Of a DNA stretch of 64,000 nucleotides, positions 53,019 to 63,643 are shown in pieces; the stretch's first letter is position 1; each line of letters starts with the position of its first letter. The notes under the pieces are model-generated. The model was not told where the DNA came from and did no database searches. It saw only the letters and a program-made list of their open reading frames with translations. Where the stretch lies: contig CASFRL010000052.1 in assembly GCA_949297285.1 (NCBI GenBank), forward strand, positions 1 to 64,000, given 5' to 3'. Source of the DNA: an uncultured Bacteroidales bacterium (GTDB taxonomy: Bacteria; Bacteroidota; Bacteroidia; Bacteroidales; Coprobacteraceae). Both the position numbers and the translations under genes were made by a program.

Positions 53019-53030
53019 AATAAACAAAGG

Positions 53031-53075
53031 GCACGGGCTATTTTATTAGAAAAAAGTAGTCCGTGTTTTTTTTAA
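53031..53075 (+). terminator. Terminator between lysC and lysA
   Basis: CACGGGCTA (53032-53040) pairs with TAGTCCGTG (53057-53065) with one G-U, followed by eight T. lysA would need its own promoter or read-through. Confidence 0.7.
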
Positions 53076-53102
53076 ACGACAAACGTAATTAAATAAAAAT
53101 AT

Positions 53103-54260
53103 ATGAAAGGTCTTTTCCCAATCGATAAATTCAAAAATATAGAAACTCCTTTTTATTATTATGATACTTCATTGTTGAGAGAAACATTGAATAAAATAAA
53201 ACAGGAAACAATTCAGTATTCAAATTATCATGTTCATTATGCGATAAAGGCAAATGCAAATGATCGAATACTTTCTATTATTAGAGAAAATGGATTGGGG
53301 GCGGATTGTGTAAGCGGAGGGGAAATAAAAGCTGCACTGAAAGCCGGTTTCCCAGCAAAAGAAATCGTTTTTGCCGGTGTCGGTAAAGCCGATTGGGAAA
53401 TAAAATTGGGATTAGAATCCGATATATATTGTTTTAACGTAGAATCGATTCCTGAGCTGGACAACATTAATGAGTTGGCTGCTTTATATGGGAAAACCGC
53501 TTCGATAGCTTTGCGTATAAATCCTAATATAGATGCACATACACATCATTATATTACTACGGGATTGAACGAGAACAAATTCGGTATCAGTTTGGTGCAT
53601 CTTGATTCGGTACTCGATCATTTGCAAACATTGAAAAATGTACAGCTTATCGGATTACATTTCCATATCGGTTCGCAAATTACAGATATGGATTCATTTA
53701 AGGGCCTTTGTATCCGAATTAATGAAATACAGGAACATTTGTATCAACGAATGTTGATTGTCGATTCGATAAATGTCGGTGGTGGTTTGGGCGTTAATTA
53801 TGAAGAACCCGATAAACAATCTATTCCGGATTTTAAAAGCTATTTTGATGTTTTTCATAAACATCTTAAATTACGGCCTAAACAAGAGTTGCATTTTGAG
53901 TTGGGACGTTCGGTCGTTTGTCAGTGTGGCTCTCTGATTACAAAAGTTTTATATGTCAAAGAAGGTGTCAATAAAAAATTTGTGATTGCTGATGCCGGAA
54001 TGACAGACTTAATACGCCCGGCTTTATACCAAGCTTATCACAAGATAGAGAATATTACTTCTGATCTGCCGACCGAAGAGTATGACGTTGTCGGACCTAT
54101 TTGTGAGTCATCGGATTGCTTCGGTAAAATGGTTTCGTTAAATAAAACCGTTCGGGGTGATTTGTTGGCTATTCGTTCGGCCGGAGCGTATGGCGAAATT
54201 ATGGCTTCTCAATATAATTGTAGAAAATTGCCGGAGGCTTATTATAGTGATAAAATATAA
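53103..54260 (+). CDS. lysA: Diaminopimelate decarboxylase
   Basis: The 385-residue group IV PLP decarboxylase has the PLP lysine in VHYAIKANANDRIL (about 45-58), the substrate motifs HFHIGSQITD and GGGLGVNYEE, and the second-domain cysteine in ICESSDCFGK, with FELGRSVV for PLP phosphate binding. It makes lysine from meso-diaminopimelate. It is relatively short but complete. It is followed by two strong terminators. Confidence 0.94.
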   Translation: MKGLFPIDKFKNIETPFYYYDTSLLRETLNKIKQETIQYSNYHVHYAIKANANDRILSIIRENGLGADCVSGGEIKAALKAGFPAKEIVFAGVGKADWEIKLGLESDIYCFNVESIPELDNINELAALYGKTASIALRINPNIDAHTHHYITTGLNENKFGISLVHLDSVLDHLQTLKNVQLIGLHFHIGSQITDMDSFKGLCIRINEIQEHLYQRMLIVDSINVGGGLGVNYEEPDKQSIPDFKSYFDVFHKHLKLRPKQELHFELGRSVVCQCGSLITKVLYVKEGVNKKFVIADAGMTDLIRPALYQAYHKIENITSDLPTEEYDVVGPICESSDCFGKMVSLNKTVRGDLLAIRSAGAYGEIMASQYNCRKLPEAYYSDKI

Positions 54261-54292
54261 TATCGGTATTGACTGTTGTTGAACGATATAAG

Positions 54293-54335
54293 ATGCCCTC
54301 AAAAGTTGTCCTGACTTTTGAGGGCATTCTTGTTA
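54293..54335 (+). terminator. Terminator after lysA
   Basis: ATGCCCTCAAAAGT (54293-54306) pairs with ACTTTTGAGGGCAT (54314-54327), followed by TCTTGTT. Confidence 0.8.
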
Positions 54336-54345
54336 TTACAAGTAT

Positions 54346-54394
54346 ATAAAAATCCCCTTGGTTACTATTTTAACGTTAACCAAGGGGATTTTTA
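54346..54394. terminator. Second, symmetric terminator between lysA and maeB
   Basis: ATAAAAATCCCCTTGGTTA (54346-54364) is the exact complement of the arm at 54376-54394, around an 11-base loop. Flanking A/T runs make it usable in both directions; the main user is the convergent maeB gene. Confidence 0.85.
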
Positions 54395-54457
54395 TGTCAA
54401 AAAAGAGTTCGTCTCTTTTTAGAATCGGTTAAAAGACCTTTTTGTAATCGAAAAGAT

Positions 54458-56755
54458 TTACTCTTGTTTCTGTTTCGATTTGCTGATCTCTTCTTGTACG
54501 ATAGCATCCAAGACAGCAACTGTTGTCAAGTTTACAATGTCTCGTGAAGAGCTTTCGATATCTGTAAAGTGTATAGGTTTGTTTAACCCCATTTGAATCG
54601 GTCCGATAGACTCTGCCAATCCCATTTCCAATAACATTTTGTATGCCGAATTTGCAGAACTTAGATTGGGGAAAATAAGTGTATTCACCTCTTTTCCTGC
54701 CAGTTTATTGAACGGGAATGTCTTATCTCGCAAGGCTGTATTAAGCGCAAAGTTGATCTGCATTTCTCCGTCGATAGCCAGTTCCGGGTAATTTTCTTGC
54801 ATTTTTCTGACAGCTTCGTGTACCTGAACAGGACTTCCGGTACTATCTGCACCGAAGTTAGAGTAAGATACCATTGCCATTACCGGTTCATGTGCAAAGA
54901 ATTTAACCGCATGACGAGCTAATCGAGCAATATCGACTAATGTTTCAGAATCGGGGTGACGGTTGATTAACGTATCGGCAAGGAAGTATGTCCCTTTTTT
55001 GGTATTCATGATGTGCATAGCACCAAAGTGTTTATGACCTTCCCGAATGCCGATTACATCTTTCGCTATTTGTATGGTTTCTGTATATTTAGTGTAGGTT
55101 CCGGTAATGAATGCATCTGCATCACCCACTTCAACCATCATCATTCCGAAATAGTTGCGGTCGAACATTTTTTCTCGCGCTTCGTCTAAAGTGATACCTT
55201 CTCGCTGACGTTTTTTTGCCAATATTTTTGCATATTTCTCACGACGTTCAGTCTCTTCTCCACTTCTCAGATTTACGATTTCAAGACCTTCGAGGTTCAA
55301 TCCGTTTTGTTCGGCTATACTATTGATATAGTCTGTATTTCCTAACAGAATAGGGAAACATATGCCTTCTTGGTAGGCTGTAACCGCAGCCGAAAGCATA
55401 TTTGCATGATTTGCTTCTGCAAATACCACTCGTTTCGGATTCTGGACAGCCATTTCTGTAAACCGTCTTATCATCTTGTTGTCGTAACCCATCAGAGCTC
55501 TTAATTTGCTTTCATAGGCATCCCAATCGGTAATTATCGGCTCTGCAACACCCGATTCGATAGCTGCTTTGGCTACTGCCGGAGCAACGGTTGTCAGCAA
55601 TCGGGGATCGAGAGGTTTCGGGATGATATATTCTGGACCGAAGCTTATCCGTTTCAGATTATAAGCTGCATTGACAACATCCGGAACCGGTTTTTTCGCC
55701 AATTCGGCAATAGCATAAACTGCCGCTAATTTCATCGCTTCATTGATGCAAGTTGCTCTTGCATCGAGGGCGCCTCTGAAAATATAAGGGAATCCGAGTA
55801 CATTGTTGATTTGGTTCGGATAATCGGAACGTCCTGTTGCGAATATTAAATCTGGGCGAGAAGATTTCGCTTTTTCGTATGCGATTTCAGGATTCGGATT
55901 AGCCAATGCAAAAACAATCGGCTTTTCGTTCATCGAGCGAATCATGTCGACAGTCAATACATCCGCTTTTGAAAGTCCGAGGAATACATCTGCACCTCGC
56001 ATAGCCTCTTCTAATGTATCGATGTCGCGATTGGTAATAAATTGTTTTTTCGATTCATTCAAGTCGGTACGTTTATAGTTGATTACCCCACGGCTATCAA
56101 CCATTACGATATTTTCTTTTTTGGCGCCCAACATCATATACAGTTTTGTACATGAACTGGCCGATGCTCCGGCACCATTAACGACGATTTTTACATCTTC
56201 GATTTTTTTGTTTTGTATTTCGAGCGCATTCAGCAGTCCGGCTCCCGATATGATAGCCGTACCGTGTTGGTCGTCATGCATGACAGGAATAGACAGTTCT
56301 TCTTTCAATCGGTTTTCTATTTCGAAACATTCGGGAGCTTTTATGTCTTCCAAATTGATTCCTCCGAATGTCGGGGAAATAGCTTTTACGGCTTGAACGA
56401 ATTTTTCGGGATCTTTTTCGTTTATTTCAATATCGAAAACATCGATACCTGCAAATATTTTGAATAAAAGACCTTTTCCTTCCATTACGGGTTTGCCGGC
56501 TAATGCTCCGATATCTCCCAATCCCAATACCGCAGTCCCGTTTGAAATGACAGCCACTAAGTTGCCTTTTGAAGTGTATTCGTATGCTTTTTGAGAATTT
56601 TTCTCTATTTCAAGGCATGGTTCGGCCACGCCGGGAGAATATGCAAGAGATAAATCCATCTGAGTGCTGTACGGTTTGGTGGGAACAACTTCTATTTTCC
56701 CCGGTTTGCCCTGGCTATGATACAGAAGGGCAGCTTCTTTTGTTACTTTTGACAT
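54458..56755 (-). CDS. maeB: NADP malic enzyme with phosphotransacetylase domain
   Basis: The start chosen is ATG 56755 ([20 protein letters not shown]), giving 765 residues; an ATG 54 bp upstream adds a non-conserved stretch. Residues ~1-430 are a malic enzyme: [56 protein letters not shown]-type NAD(P) loop [16 protein letters not shown], and [10 protein letters not shown]. Residues ~440-765 form a PTA-like domain ([43 protein letters not shown]). The fusion decarboxylates malate to pyruvate and regulates by the PTA-like part. Confidence 0.95.
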   Translation of the reverse strand: MSKVTKEAALLYHSQGKPGKIEVVPTKPYSTQMDLSLAYSPGVAEPCLEIEKNSQKAYEYTSKGNLVAVISNGTAVLGLGDIGALAGKPVMEGKGLLFKIFAGIDVFDIEINEKDPEKFVQAVKAISPTFGGINLEDIKAPECFEIENRLKEELSIPVMHDDQHGTAIISGAGLLNALEIQNKKIEDVKIVVNGAGASASSCTKLYMMLGAKKENIVMVDSRGVINYKRTDLNESKKQFITNRDIDTLEEAMRGADVFLGLSKADVLTVDMIRSMNEKPIVFALANPNPEIAYEKAKSSRPDLIFATGRSDYPNQINNVLGFPYIFRGALDARATCINEAMKLAAVYAIAELAKKPVPDVVNAAYNLKRISFGPEYIIPKPLDPRLLTTVAPAVAKAAIESGVAEPIITDWDAYESKLRALMGYDNKMIRRFTEMAVQNPKRVVFAEANHANMLSAAVTAYQEGICFPILLGNTDYINSIAEQNGLNLEGLEIVNLRSGEETERREKYAKILAKKRQREGITLDEAREKMFDRNYFGMMMVEVGDADAFITGTYTKYTETIQIAKDVIGIREGHKHFGAMHIMNTKKGTYFLADTLINRHPDSETLVDIARLARHAVKFFAHEPVMAMVSYSNFGADSTGSPVQVHEAVRKMQENYPELAIDGEMQINFALNTALRDKTFPFNKLAGKEVNTLIFPNLSSANSAYKMLLEMGLAESIGPIQMGLNKPIHFTDIESSSRDIVNLTTVAVLDAIVQEEISKSKQKQE

Positions 56756-56956
56756 ATGCTGTAAATTATATATGTAATGTAAGATGAATAATATTTCAAT
56801 ATTTATCAAAATTTTCCATGCAAATCTAATAATTTATATTCGTCCTGAAAATAAAAAATACAAACTATAACATTGTTAAATTATGTGTATATGAATAGAC
56901 CTGTTTTGTTTGCATTAATTAACCATAGTTTGAAGTCTATTATCAAAAAAACTTTG

Positions 56957-56986
56957 TTTGTTTTATAAGTTTTCATTTTATCTTTG
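56957..56986 (+). promoter_or_regulatory. Promoter of the TetR-RND operon
   Basis: TTTG at 56957-56960 and TATCTTTG at 56979-56986, spacing 18; TTTG at 56953 would give 22. Direct CAAAGATAAAA repeats downstream of the start could be part of an autoregulatory site. Confidence 0.65.
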
Positions 56987-57014
56987 TTCTGAAATAACAA
57001 AGATAAAACCAAGA

Positions 57015-57638
57015 ATGAATAGTGATTTAAGAGTCCGGATCATAGATAAAGCTTCTATTTTGTTCACCAGACATGGAATTAAGTCTGTAACGATGGATTA
57101 TATAGCAAGCCAAATGGGAATATCTAAACGCACTCTTTATGAAAATTTCAAAGATAAAGATCAATTGTTGTTGGAGACTATTTTATATATCCATAAAGAT
57201 ACGGAAGACGAAGCCGGAGAAATTTATAAAACGGCAGAAAATTCTTTAGATCTTTTACTGAAAGTTTTTCAGTCGACGTGGCATAAAATGCAGCATATAA
57301 ATAGGAACTACTTCAGTGATATAAAACGATATCATCCGTCGATAGCCAGTGTCTTGGAAAATAATCGCGCCCAGCGGGCCGGGTATATGGCATCATTGAT
57401 GGAACAAGGTAAGCGAGAGGGGTTGATTCGTGAAGATTTAAAGTCTCAGATCGCTTCATTTTTATTAATGGCTCAATTCGATTTCCTTTTTAATTCGGAT
57501 GAGGTATTCGTTTCGCAATATTCATTGATTGAAATTTATGAGACGATCTTTATGAATTTTATTCGAGGCATTGCAACATCCAAAGGTATTGTGTTTATCG
57601 ATGAATTTATAAACCGGGTAGAAAATACACAAAAGTAA
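57015..57638 (+). CDS. TetR-family regulator of the RND efflux operon
   Basis: The start is ATG 57015 (MNSDLRVRIIDKASILFTRH), giving 207 residues. The HTH is typical: GIKSVTMDYIASQMGISKRT, LYENFKDKDQLLLETIL (about 20-58). The C-terminal ligand-binding domain is helical. It heads the efflux operon, 22 bp before the outer membrane factor gene, and likely represses it in the absence of an inducer. Confidence 0.92.
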   Translation: MNSDLRVRIIDKASILFTRHGIKSVTMDYIASQMGISKRTLYENFKDKDQLLLETILYIHKDTEDEAGEIYKTAENSLDLLLKVFQSTWHKMQHINRNYFSDIKRYHPSIASVLENNRAQRAGYMASLMEQGKREGLIREDLKSQIASFLLMAQFDFLFNSDEVFVSQYSLIEIYETIFMNFIRGIATSKGIVFIDEFINRVENTQK

Positions 57639-57659
57639 ATGCGTTAGAATATAATAGGT

Positions 57660-59036
57660 ATGAAAAAAAATCTGTTTTTAAAACAAGCCGGGATGGTTTT
57701 TGTGTTCATATTTTCGATGCAGAATGGTCTTAAGGCTCAGGAGAAATCACAATGTTTGACATTGGATTTGGATATGGCGATAAGAATAGCCTTAAGTGAG
57801 AATCCGACAATAAAGGTTGCCGACATAGAAATTACCCGAAAAGATTATTCTTATAAAGGTGCCATCGGAAATTTACTTCCAACAATAGCCGCTTCGGGAG
57901 ATTATTCTCGGACGTTGAAAAAGCAAGTTATGTATATGGATGTTGATATCCCGGGTATGGATAACGGCATGAAAGTAGGACAAGATAATTCATATTCTTT
58001 GGGATTTAATTTTCAGCTGCCGATTGTTGCCCCTACATTTTGGAAAAATATACAATTGTCGAAAGCTGATATCGAACAAACGTTGGAAAGTGCCCGAGCT
58101 TCAAGATTATCTTTAGTCGATCAGGTTAAGAAGGCATATTATAATATTATGATGAGTGAAGATTCTTATCAAGTATTGAAAGAAAGCTATGATAATGCCC
58201 GTCTTAATGCAAAAGATTTCAGAAATAAGTATAACCAAGGTGTAGCTTCGGAGTATGATGTGCTGCGTGCCGAAGTTCAAGTGCGAACTTTAGAACCGGG
58301 GCTTTTACAAGCGGAGAATGGTGTAAAACTCTCTAAAATAAATTTGAAAGTTCTTTTGGGAATGGACATGGACATAGATATTGCTCCGGCCAATAAGTTA
58401 TCGGATTATGAAAAGGATATGTATGAACAGGTATTGAATATAGACACCTCTTTGCAAAATAATACAAACTTAAGGCAACTCGATTTGCAAGCCGATTATT
58501 TGAAAAAAGCATTGACCGTACAAAAAATGTCGTGGTATCCTACGTTGACAGCAACGGGATTGTATAATTGGAATTCGATGAGTAACGGTTCTATGTTTAA
58601 AAATTTCCGTTGGAATCCGTATTCTATGGTCGGATTGACATTGTCTATCCCAATTTTTCAGGGAGGAAGCCGTTATTATAAAGTAAAAGATGCTCAACTA
58701 ACTGTTAATCAAATGAAGTTTAATCGACAAGATCTGGTCAAGAACCTGCAAATGCAAACCATATCGTATATGGATAACATTCAAAAATCGATTAAGCAAA
58801 TAGCTTCGAACAAAGAAGGTGTAATACAAGCTGAAAAAGCATATTCGATTATGCAAAAGAAGTTTGAGATCGGTGCGGCTACTTTTATTGAAGTAAATGA
58901 TGCTAATGTTGCTCTTACCAATGCAAAATTGTCATATTATCAGGCCATACACGATTATTTGGCCGCTAAGTCTGATTTGGAGCAGGTTACCGGCAATGTC
59001 GATTTAAACAGCTATATGCAAAGCCACCAAGATTGA
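57660..59036 (+). CDS. TolC-like outer membrane factor
   Basis: The 458-residue product has a signal peptide (MVFVFIFSMQNGLKAQE) and two TolC-type repeats of long helices and short beta segments (LDLDMAIRIALSENPTIKVA, YNIMMSEDSYQVLKESYD; and ADYLKKALTVQKMSWYPTLT, YQAIHDYLAAKSDLEQVTG). It should form the trimeric outer membrane channel of the tripartite pump. It follows the regulator by 22 bp and precedes the adaptor by 40 bp. Confidence 0.92.
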   Translation: MKKNLFLKQAGMVFVFIFSMQNGLKAQEKSQCLTLDLDMAIRIALSENPTIKVADIEITRKDYSYKGAIGNLLPTIAASGDYSRTLKKQVMYMDVDIPGMDNGMKVGQDNSYSLGFNFQLPIVAPTFWKNIQLSKADIEQTLESARASRLSLVDQVKKAYYNIMMSEDSYQVLKESYDNARLNAKDFRNKYNQGVASEYDVLRAEVQVRTLEPGLLQAENGVKLSKINLKVLLGMDMDIDIAPANKLSDYEKDMYEQVLNIDTSLQNNTNLRQLDLQADYLKKALTVQKMSWYPTLTATGLYNWNSMSNGSMFKNFRWNPYSMVGLTLSIPIFQGGSRYYKVKDAQLTVNQMKFNRQDLVKNLQMQTISYMDNIQKSIKQIASNKEGVIQAEKAYSIMQKKFEIGAATFIEVNDANVALTNAKLSYYQAIHDYLAAKSDLEQVTGNVDLNSYMQSHQD

Positions 59037-59075
59037 TCGTTTAAAATTTCCAAGAAAATAAAGAAAATAAATATA

Positions 59076-60107
59076 ATGAACATGATGAAAAATAAGGAGA
59101 TAGGCATTATATCATTGCTCATTTGTATGGTAGTGTCCTCTTGTACAGGAGAAAAAAAACAGAATATTACAGTTGATGAAAAACCGCTTGTTCGGCTTGA
59201 AGCCGTAAAAAAACAGGCCGTAGAGCAGATTCAGGAATTTACGGCGACTGTTGAAGCGGATGTTGTAAATAACATATCTTCATCGATGTCGTTGCGTATA
59301 AATGATATTTTGGTGGAAGTCGGAGATCATGTACATAAAGGGCAGATTCTTGCTCAAATGGATAAAACAAATCTTTTGCAGTCAAAAACACAATTGGAGA
59401 ATATCCAATTGGAATATGATCGTGCTCTTGAGTTATATAAGGTCGGAGGTGCCTCAAAACAAAGTTTAGATGCGCAAAAGATGCAATTGGATGTCGCAAA
59501 GACTACGTATGAGAATTTAGAAGAGAATACCCAATTGGTAAGCCCTATCGATGGAATTGTGACTGCCCGTAACTATGATAATGGGGATATGGTCGGAGTC
59601 GATCCGGTTGTGACTATTGAACAAATGACTCCGGTGAAACTTTTGGTAAATGTCTCGGAGAGTTTTTATACTCAGGTAAAAAAAGGAATGGACGTTAAAA
59701 TAAAAGTCGATGTTTATGGCGATGAAATATTTCAAGGAAAGGTTAGCCTTATTTATCCGACAATCGATCCGCAAACGAGAACATTCCCGGTAGAGATCGA
59801 ATTGCCGAATCGCGATTTAAGGGTACGACCCGGTATGTTTGCTCGTGTTACCATGAATTTTGGTACGCAAGATCATGTTGTTGCACCAGACCTTTCTATT
59901 ATTAAACAGGCCGGATCCGGTGACCGTTATATTTATGTTTATAAAGATGGAAAAGTTTCTTATAATAAAGTCTTGTTAGGGCGTCGGATGGATGACCGAT
60001 ATGAAATTATTTCGGGTGTATCTGACGGTGATCTTGTTGTCGTTGCCGGACAGAGCCGCTTGTCGAATGGAGCAGAGGTTTCTGTAGAAAGTAATAATAA
60101 CCAATAA
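59076..60107 (+). CDS. RND efflux periplasmic adaptor (lipoprotein)
   Basis: The 343-residue protein starts MNMMKNKEIGIISLLICMVV with a lipobox (VVSSC), so it is anchored to the inner membrane by lipid. It has the membrane-fusion layout: lipoyl halves (SMSLRINDILVEVGDHVHKG and LVSPIDGIVTARNYDNGDMV) around a helical hairpin (LENIQLEYDRALELYKVGG), then beta-barrel and membrane-proximal domains (IDPQTRTFPVEIELPNRDLR, VRPGMFARVTM). ATG 59085 is an alternative start. It links the RND pump to the TolC channel. Confidence 0.93.
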   Translation: MNMMKNKEIGIISLLICMVVSSCTGEKKQNITVDEKPLVRLEAVKKQAVEQIQEFTATVEADVVNNISSSMSLRINDILVEVGDHVHKGQILAQMDKTNLLQSKTQLENIQLEYDRALELYKVGGASKQSLDAQKMQLDVAKTTYENLEENTQLVSPIDGIVTARNYDNGDMVGVDPVVTIEQMTPVKLLVNVSESFYTQVKKGMDVKIKVDVYGDEIFQGKVSLIYPTIDPQTRTFPVEIELPNRDLRVRPGMFARVTMNFGTQDHVVAPDLSIIKQAGSGDRYIYVYKDGKVSYNKVLLGRRMDDRYEIISGVSDGDLVVVAGQSRLSNGAEVSVESNNNQ

Positions 60108-60143
60108 GTCTTTTTGAACCTTTTTTAATAAAAGAAATAAGTT

Positions 60144-63100
60144 ATGAGTTTATATTCATCTGCAGTAAAAAAGCCGATTACGACAGCACTTTGTTTTGTG
60201 GCGATTGTGATTATCGGGCTTTTTTCGTTAAGTAGATTATCGATAGATTTATTGCCGGATATAGAGACCAATACAATTATGGTAATAACGGCATATCCGG
60301 GGGCCAGTGCTTCAGATATAGAGACAAACGTAACGAAAGTCATGGAAAATACCTTGAATACCGTGACGGATTTGAAGCATATTACATCTCAGTCGAAAGA
60401 GAATTTGTCTATTGTAACATTGGAATTTGAATATGGAACAGATATCGATGTTGCAACCAATGATGTACGCGACAAACTGGATATCGTCGAATCTTCACTT
60501 CCTGATAATGTCGAGAATCCGATTATTTTCAAGTTCGGGACAGATGATATTCCTATTTTAATACTCTCGGTTACAGCTCAAGAGAGTATGCCGGCACTAT
60601 ATAAAATTTTGGATGACAAAGTTGCTAATCCATTGAAACGTATAGGTGGCGTAGGTTCGGTATCTATAACGGGTGCTCCGGAACGAGAAATTCAAGTGTA
60701 TTGCGATCCTTTAAAGTTGGAGGCATATAATTTGACGATAGAGGGTATTTCGGGAATTATTGCTCAAGAGAACCTGAATACTCCGGGCGGAAGTATCGAT
60801 ATCGGTTCTAATACATATTCTTTACGGGTACAAGGCGAGTTTACCGATGCAAAGCAGATGGAAAATATAGTCATTGGTACTTATGGTAATAAAACCGTAT
60901 TTTTAAAAGATGTTGCTCGGATAGAAGATAGCGTTAAGGAAAGAGCTCAAGAGGCATATAATAACGGTACTCAAGGAGGAATGATCGTTATTCAGAAACA
61001 GTCGGGAGCAAACTCTGTTGAAATATCTAATGCGGTTTTGAAGCGTTTGCCGACGATACAAGAAGATTTACCTTCGGATGTGAAATTGGATATTATAATA
61101 AATACTTCTACCAATATTGAAAATACGATAGCCAGTTTGGTCGAAACGGTTTTTGTTACCTTTATTATCGTAATGCTGGTCGTTCTGGTATTTTTAGGTC
61201 GTTGGAGAGCTACGTTTATTATTATCATTACGATACCAATATCTTTGATTGCGTCGTTTGCCTATTTGTTGATCTCGGGCAATACGATAAATATCATATC
61301 GTTGAGTTCATTAAGTATTGCTATCGGTATGGTTGTGGATGATGCCATTGTCGTATTGGAAAATGTGACCAATCATATAGAACGTGGTAGTGCACCCAAA
61401 CAGGCCGCTATACATGGGACGAATGAAGTTGCCATATCGGTTATTGCATCTACTCTTACCATGTTGGCCGTATTCTTGCCGTTGACGATGATTACCGGAA
61501 TGGCCGGAGTCTTGTTCCGTCAGTTGGGATGGATTGTGAGTATAATTATGATTGTATCTACCGTTTGTGCATTGTCTTTGACACCGATGCTTTGCTCACA
61601 ATGGTTGCGTCTTGATCCTAAGAAAGGCAAATTATTTATGCTATTCTTTACGCCGATTGAGAAAGCTCTTGACCTGTTAGATGTTGGATATGCAAAATTA
61701 ATTACTTGGGCAGTTGGCCATCGGACAATTGTTGTGAGCGGTGCCGCTGTAATTTTTGTAGGGAGTTTGTTCCTCACCCGATTTATTTCCACTGAATTTT
61801 TCCCGACGCAGGACAATGCTCGTATCGGGATAACGATAGAACTTCCGGTGGGTACACGTACCGAAATTTCAAGAGAATTGGCTTTGAAAATAGATAAAGA
61901 ATTTCGCGAAAAATATCCGGAGATTTTGATTTCTAATTTTACAGTAGGACAGGCTGATACGGATAATACTTTTGGCTCTATACAAACTAATGGTTCCCAT
62001 ATCGTTTCGTACAATATAAATTTGTCCAGTGTCGGAGATCGTGAACGTGGATTGGTCGAAATTTGCGAAATGATGCGTCAAGATCTGAAAAAATATCCTG
62101 AGATCAAGACTTTTGAAGTAAATGCCGGTGGTAGTTCTGAATCGATGGGAGGTCAGAGTACCGTAGATGTCGAAATTTATGGTTACGATTTTAATGCGAC
62201 AGATAAAGTGGCGTCGGAACTATCTAATAGAATGAGGAATTTAAAGATATGTTCAGGTGTACATATAAGCCGTGAAGACTATATTCCGGAATATCAAGTT
62301 GATTTTGATCGAGAAAAGTTAGCTTTGAACGGATTGAATGTGGCAACAGCATCTTCTTATTTACGTAACCGTATTAATGGTACGACAGCTTCATATTACC
62401 GGGAAGACGGTGATGAATATGATATTACGGTTCGTTATGCTCCGGAGTATCGACAATCGGTTGAAGATATTGAAAATATAATGGTGTATAATGCTCAGGG
62501 AAATGGTGTCAGAATTCGTGATTTGGGAAAAGTGGTAGAACGCATGACGCCTCCGACTATTGAACGGAAAAATAGAGAGCGTGTCGTAACCGTAAAGGGG
62601 GTTGTCGCTCCGGGTGCTGCTTTAGGAGATCTGGTTCAAGAAACGCAGAATATAATTGCTGATATGGACATCCCGTCTGATATAAGTTTAACTATTGGTG
62701 GTGCTTTTGAAGATCAGCAAGATACCTTTAAAGACTTGACTATATTGGGCGTTATGATAATATTGCTTGTATTTATTGTCTTGGCAGCACAATTCGAGTC
62801 ACTTACCGATCCCTTTATTATCATGTTCTCTTTGCCGTTTGCTTTTACCGGTGTATTTATCGGGTTGGCCGTAACCGGAACACCTTTGGGGGTTATGGCG
62901 TTGATCGGAGTTATTATGTTGGCCGGTATTGTAGTAAAAAACGGTATCGTATTGATCGATTATACCATTTTGAATCGAGAACGAGGTTTGTCTATTACCC
63001 ATGCTGTAATACATGCTGGTAAATCTCGTTTACGCCCTGTGTTGATGACAACGTTGACAACGGTATTCGGTATGATACCTATGGCTGTCGGAACCGGTGA

Positions 63101-63272
63101 AGGTTCTGAAATGTGGCGTTCAATGGGTATGACTGTCGCTTGGGGTTTGTCTGTCTCCACATTGATTACATTAGTCATCGTTCCTGTTGTATATTGTATA
63201 TTTGCCAAAAGAGGGTTATTCCGTAGACGACGTAAGTTGGCCGCTGAATTAAAAGGATTAGAAAAATTATGA
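60144..63272 (+). CDS. RND (HAE-1-type) efflux transporter
   Basis: The 1042-residue protein has twelve membrane helices in two similar halves, each with a large periplasmic loop. Motifs include TTALCFVAIVIIGLFSLSRL at the start, SIAIGMVVDDAIVVLENVTN in helix 4 with the proton-relay aspartates, and LAGIVVKNGIVLIDYTILNR in the second half. This layout is typical of AcrB/MexB-like and closely related antibiotic, detergent and solvent pumps; substrates cannot be named. It is 36 bp after the adaptor. Confidence 0.94.
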   Translation: MSLYSSAVKKPITTALCFVAIVIIGLFSLSRLSIDLLPDIETNTIMVITAYPGASASDIETNVTKVMENTLNTVTDLKHITSQSKENLSIVTLEFEYGTDIDVATNDVRDKLDIVESSLPDNVENPIIFKFGTDDIPILILSVTAQESMPALYKILDDKVANPLKRIGGVGSVSITGAPEREIQVYCDPLKLEAYNLTIEGISGIIAQENLNTPGGSIDIGSNTYSLRVQGEFTDAKQMENIVIGTYGNKTVFLKDVARIEDSVKERAQEAYNNGTQGGMIVIQKQSGANSVEISNAVLKRLPTIQEDLPSDVKLDIIINTSTNIENTIASLVETVFVTFIIVMLVVLVFLGRWRATFIIIITIPISLIASFAYLLISGNTINIISLSSLSIAIGMVVDDAIVVLENVTNHIERGSAPKQAAIHGTNEVAISVIASTLTMLAVFLPLTMITGMAGVLFRQLGWIVSIIMIVSTVCALSLTPMLCSQWLRLDPKKGKLFMLFFTPIEKALDLLDVGYAKLITWAVGHRTIVVSGAAVIFVGSLFLTRFISTEFFPTQDNARIGITIELPVGTRTEISRELALKIDKEFREKYPEILISNFTVGQADTDNTFGSIQTNGSHIVSYNINLSSVGDRERGLVEICEMMRQDLKKYPEIKTFEVNAGGSSESMGGQSTVDVEIYGYDFNATDKVASELSNRMRNLKICSGVHISREDYIPEYQVDFDREKLALNGLNVATASSYLRNRINGTTASYYREDGDEYDITVRYAPEYRQSVEDIENIMVYNAQGNGVRIRDLGKVVERMTPPTIERKNRERVVTVKGVVAPGAALGDLVQETQNIIADMDIPSDISLTIGGAFEDQQDTFKDLTILGVMIILLVFIVLAAQFESLTDPFIIMFSLPFAFTGVFIGLAVTGTPLGVMALIGVIMLAGIVVKNGIVLIDYTILNRERGLSITHAVIHAGKSRLRPVLMTTLTTVFGMIPMAVGTGEGSEMWRSMGMTVAWGLSVSTLITLVIVPVVYCIFAKRGLFRRRRKLAAELKGLEKL

Positions 63273-63334
63273 TTTGTGCTTTGAAAGAGATTGCTAAGGT
63301 TTTTGAAGCATTAATAACGATAGAAAAATAATTT

Positions 63335-63628
63335 ATGAAAGCAATATTTATAGCATTCGATCAAGCTCATTTAGAGATGATTCAAAGTATTTTGGATCAT
63401 CATAATTGCCGAGGATTTTCTTATTGGGAAAATATTCAAGGCCGTGGTTCGGTGAAAGGAGAACCACACTATGGAAGTCATGCATGGCCGAGCATGAATT
63501 CGGCAATATTGACAATTGTCGAAGATCATCAAGTGAATAAGTTATTGGAACTTCTCCATAAATTGGATAAACAGAAAGAGGCTTTAGGGCTTAGAGCCTT
63601 TGTTTGGAATATCGAACAAAGTATATAA
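63335..63628 (+). CDS. PII-like small protein of the RND operon
   Basis: The 97-residue protein has a ferredoxin-like pattern (KAIFIAFDQAHLEMIQSILD, then AILTIVEDHQVNKLLELLHK) with the loop GRGSVKGEPHYGSHAWPSM, which resembles PII-like or related small metal- or nucleotide-binding proteins. Similar genes occur after RND pumps in Bacteroidota. It could sense a pump-related signal; no target is known. It lies 62 bp after the pump gene and 15 bp before the next ORF. Confidence 0.75.
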   Translation: MKAIFIAFDQAHLEMIQSILDHHNCRGFSYWENIQGRGSVKGEPHYGSHAWPSMNSAILTIVEDHQVNKLLELLHKLDKQKEALGLRAFVWNIEQSI

Positions 63629-63643
63629 AAAACAAGATATCTT

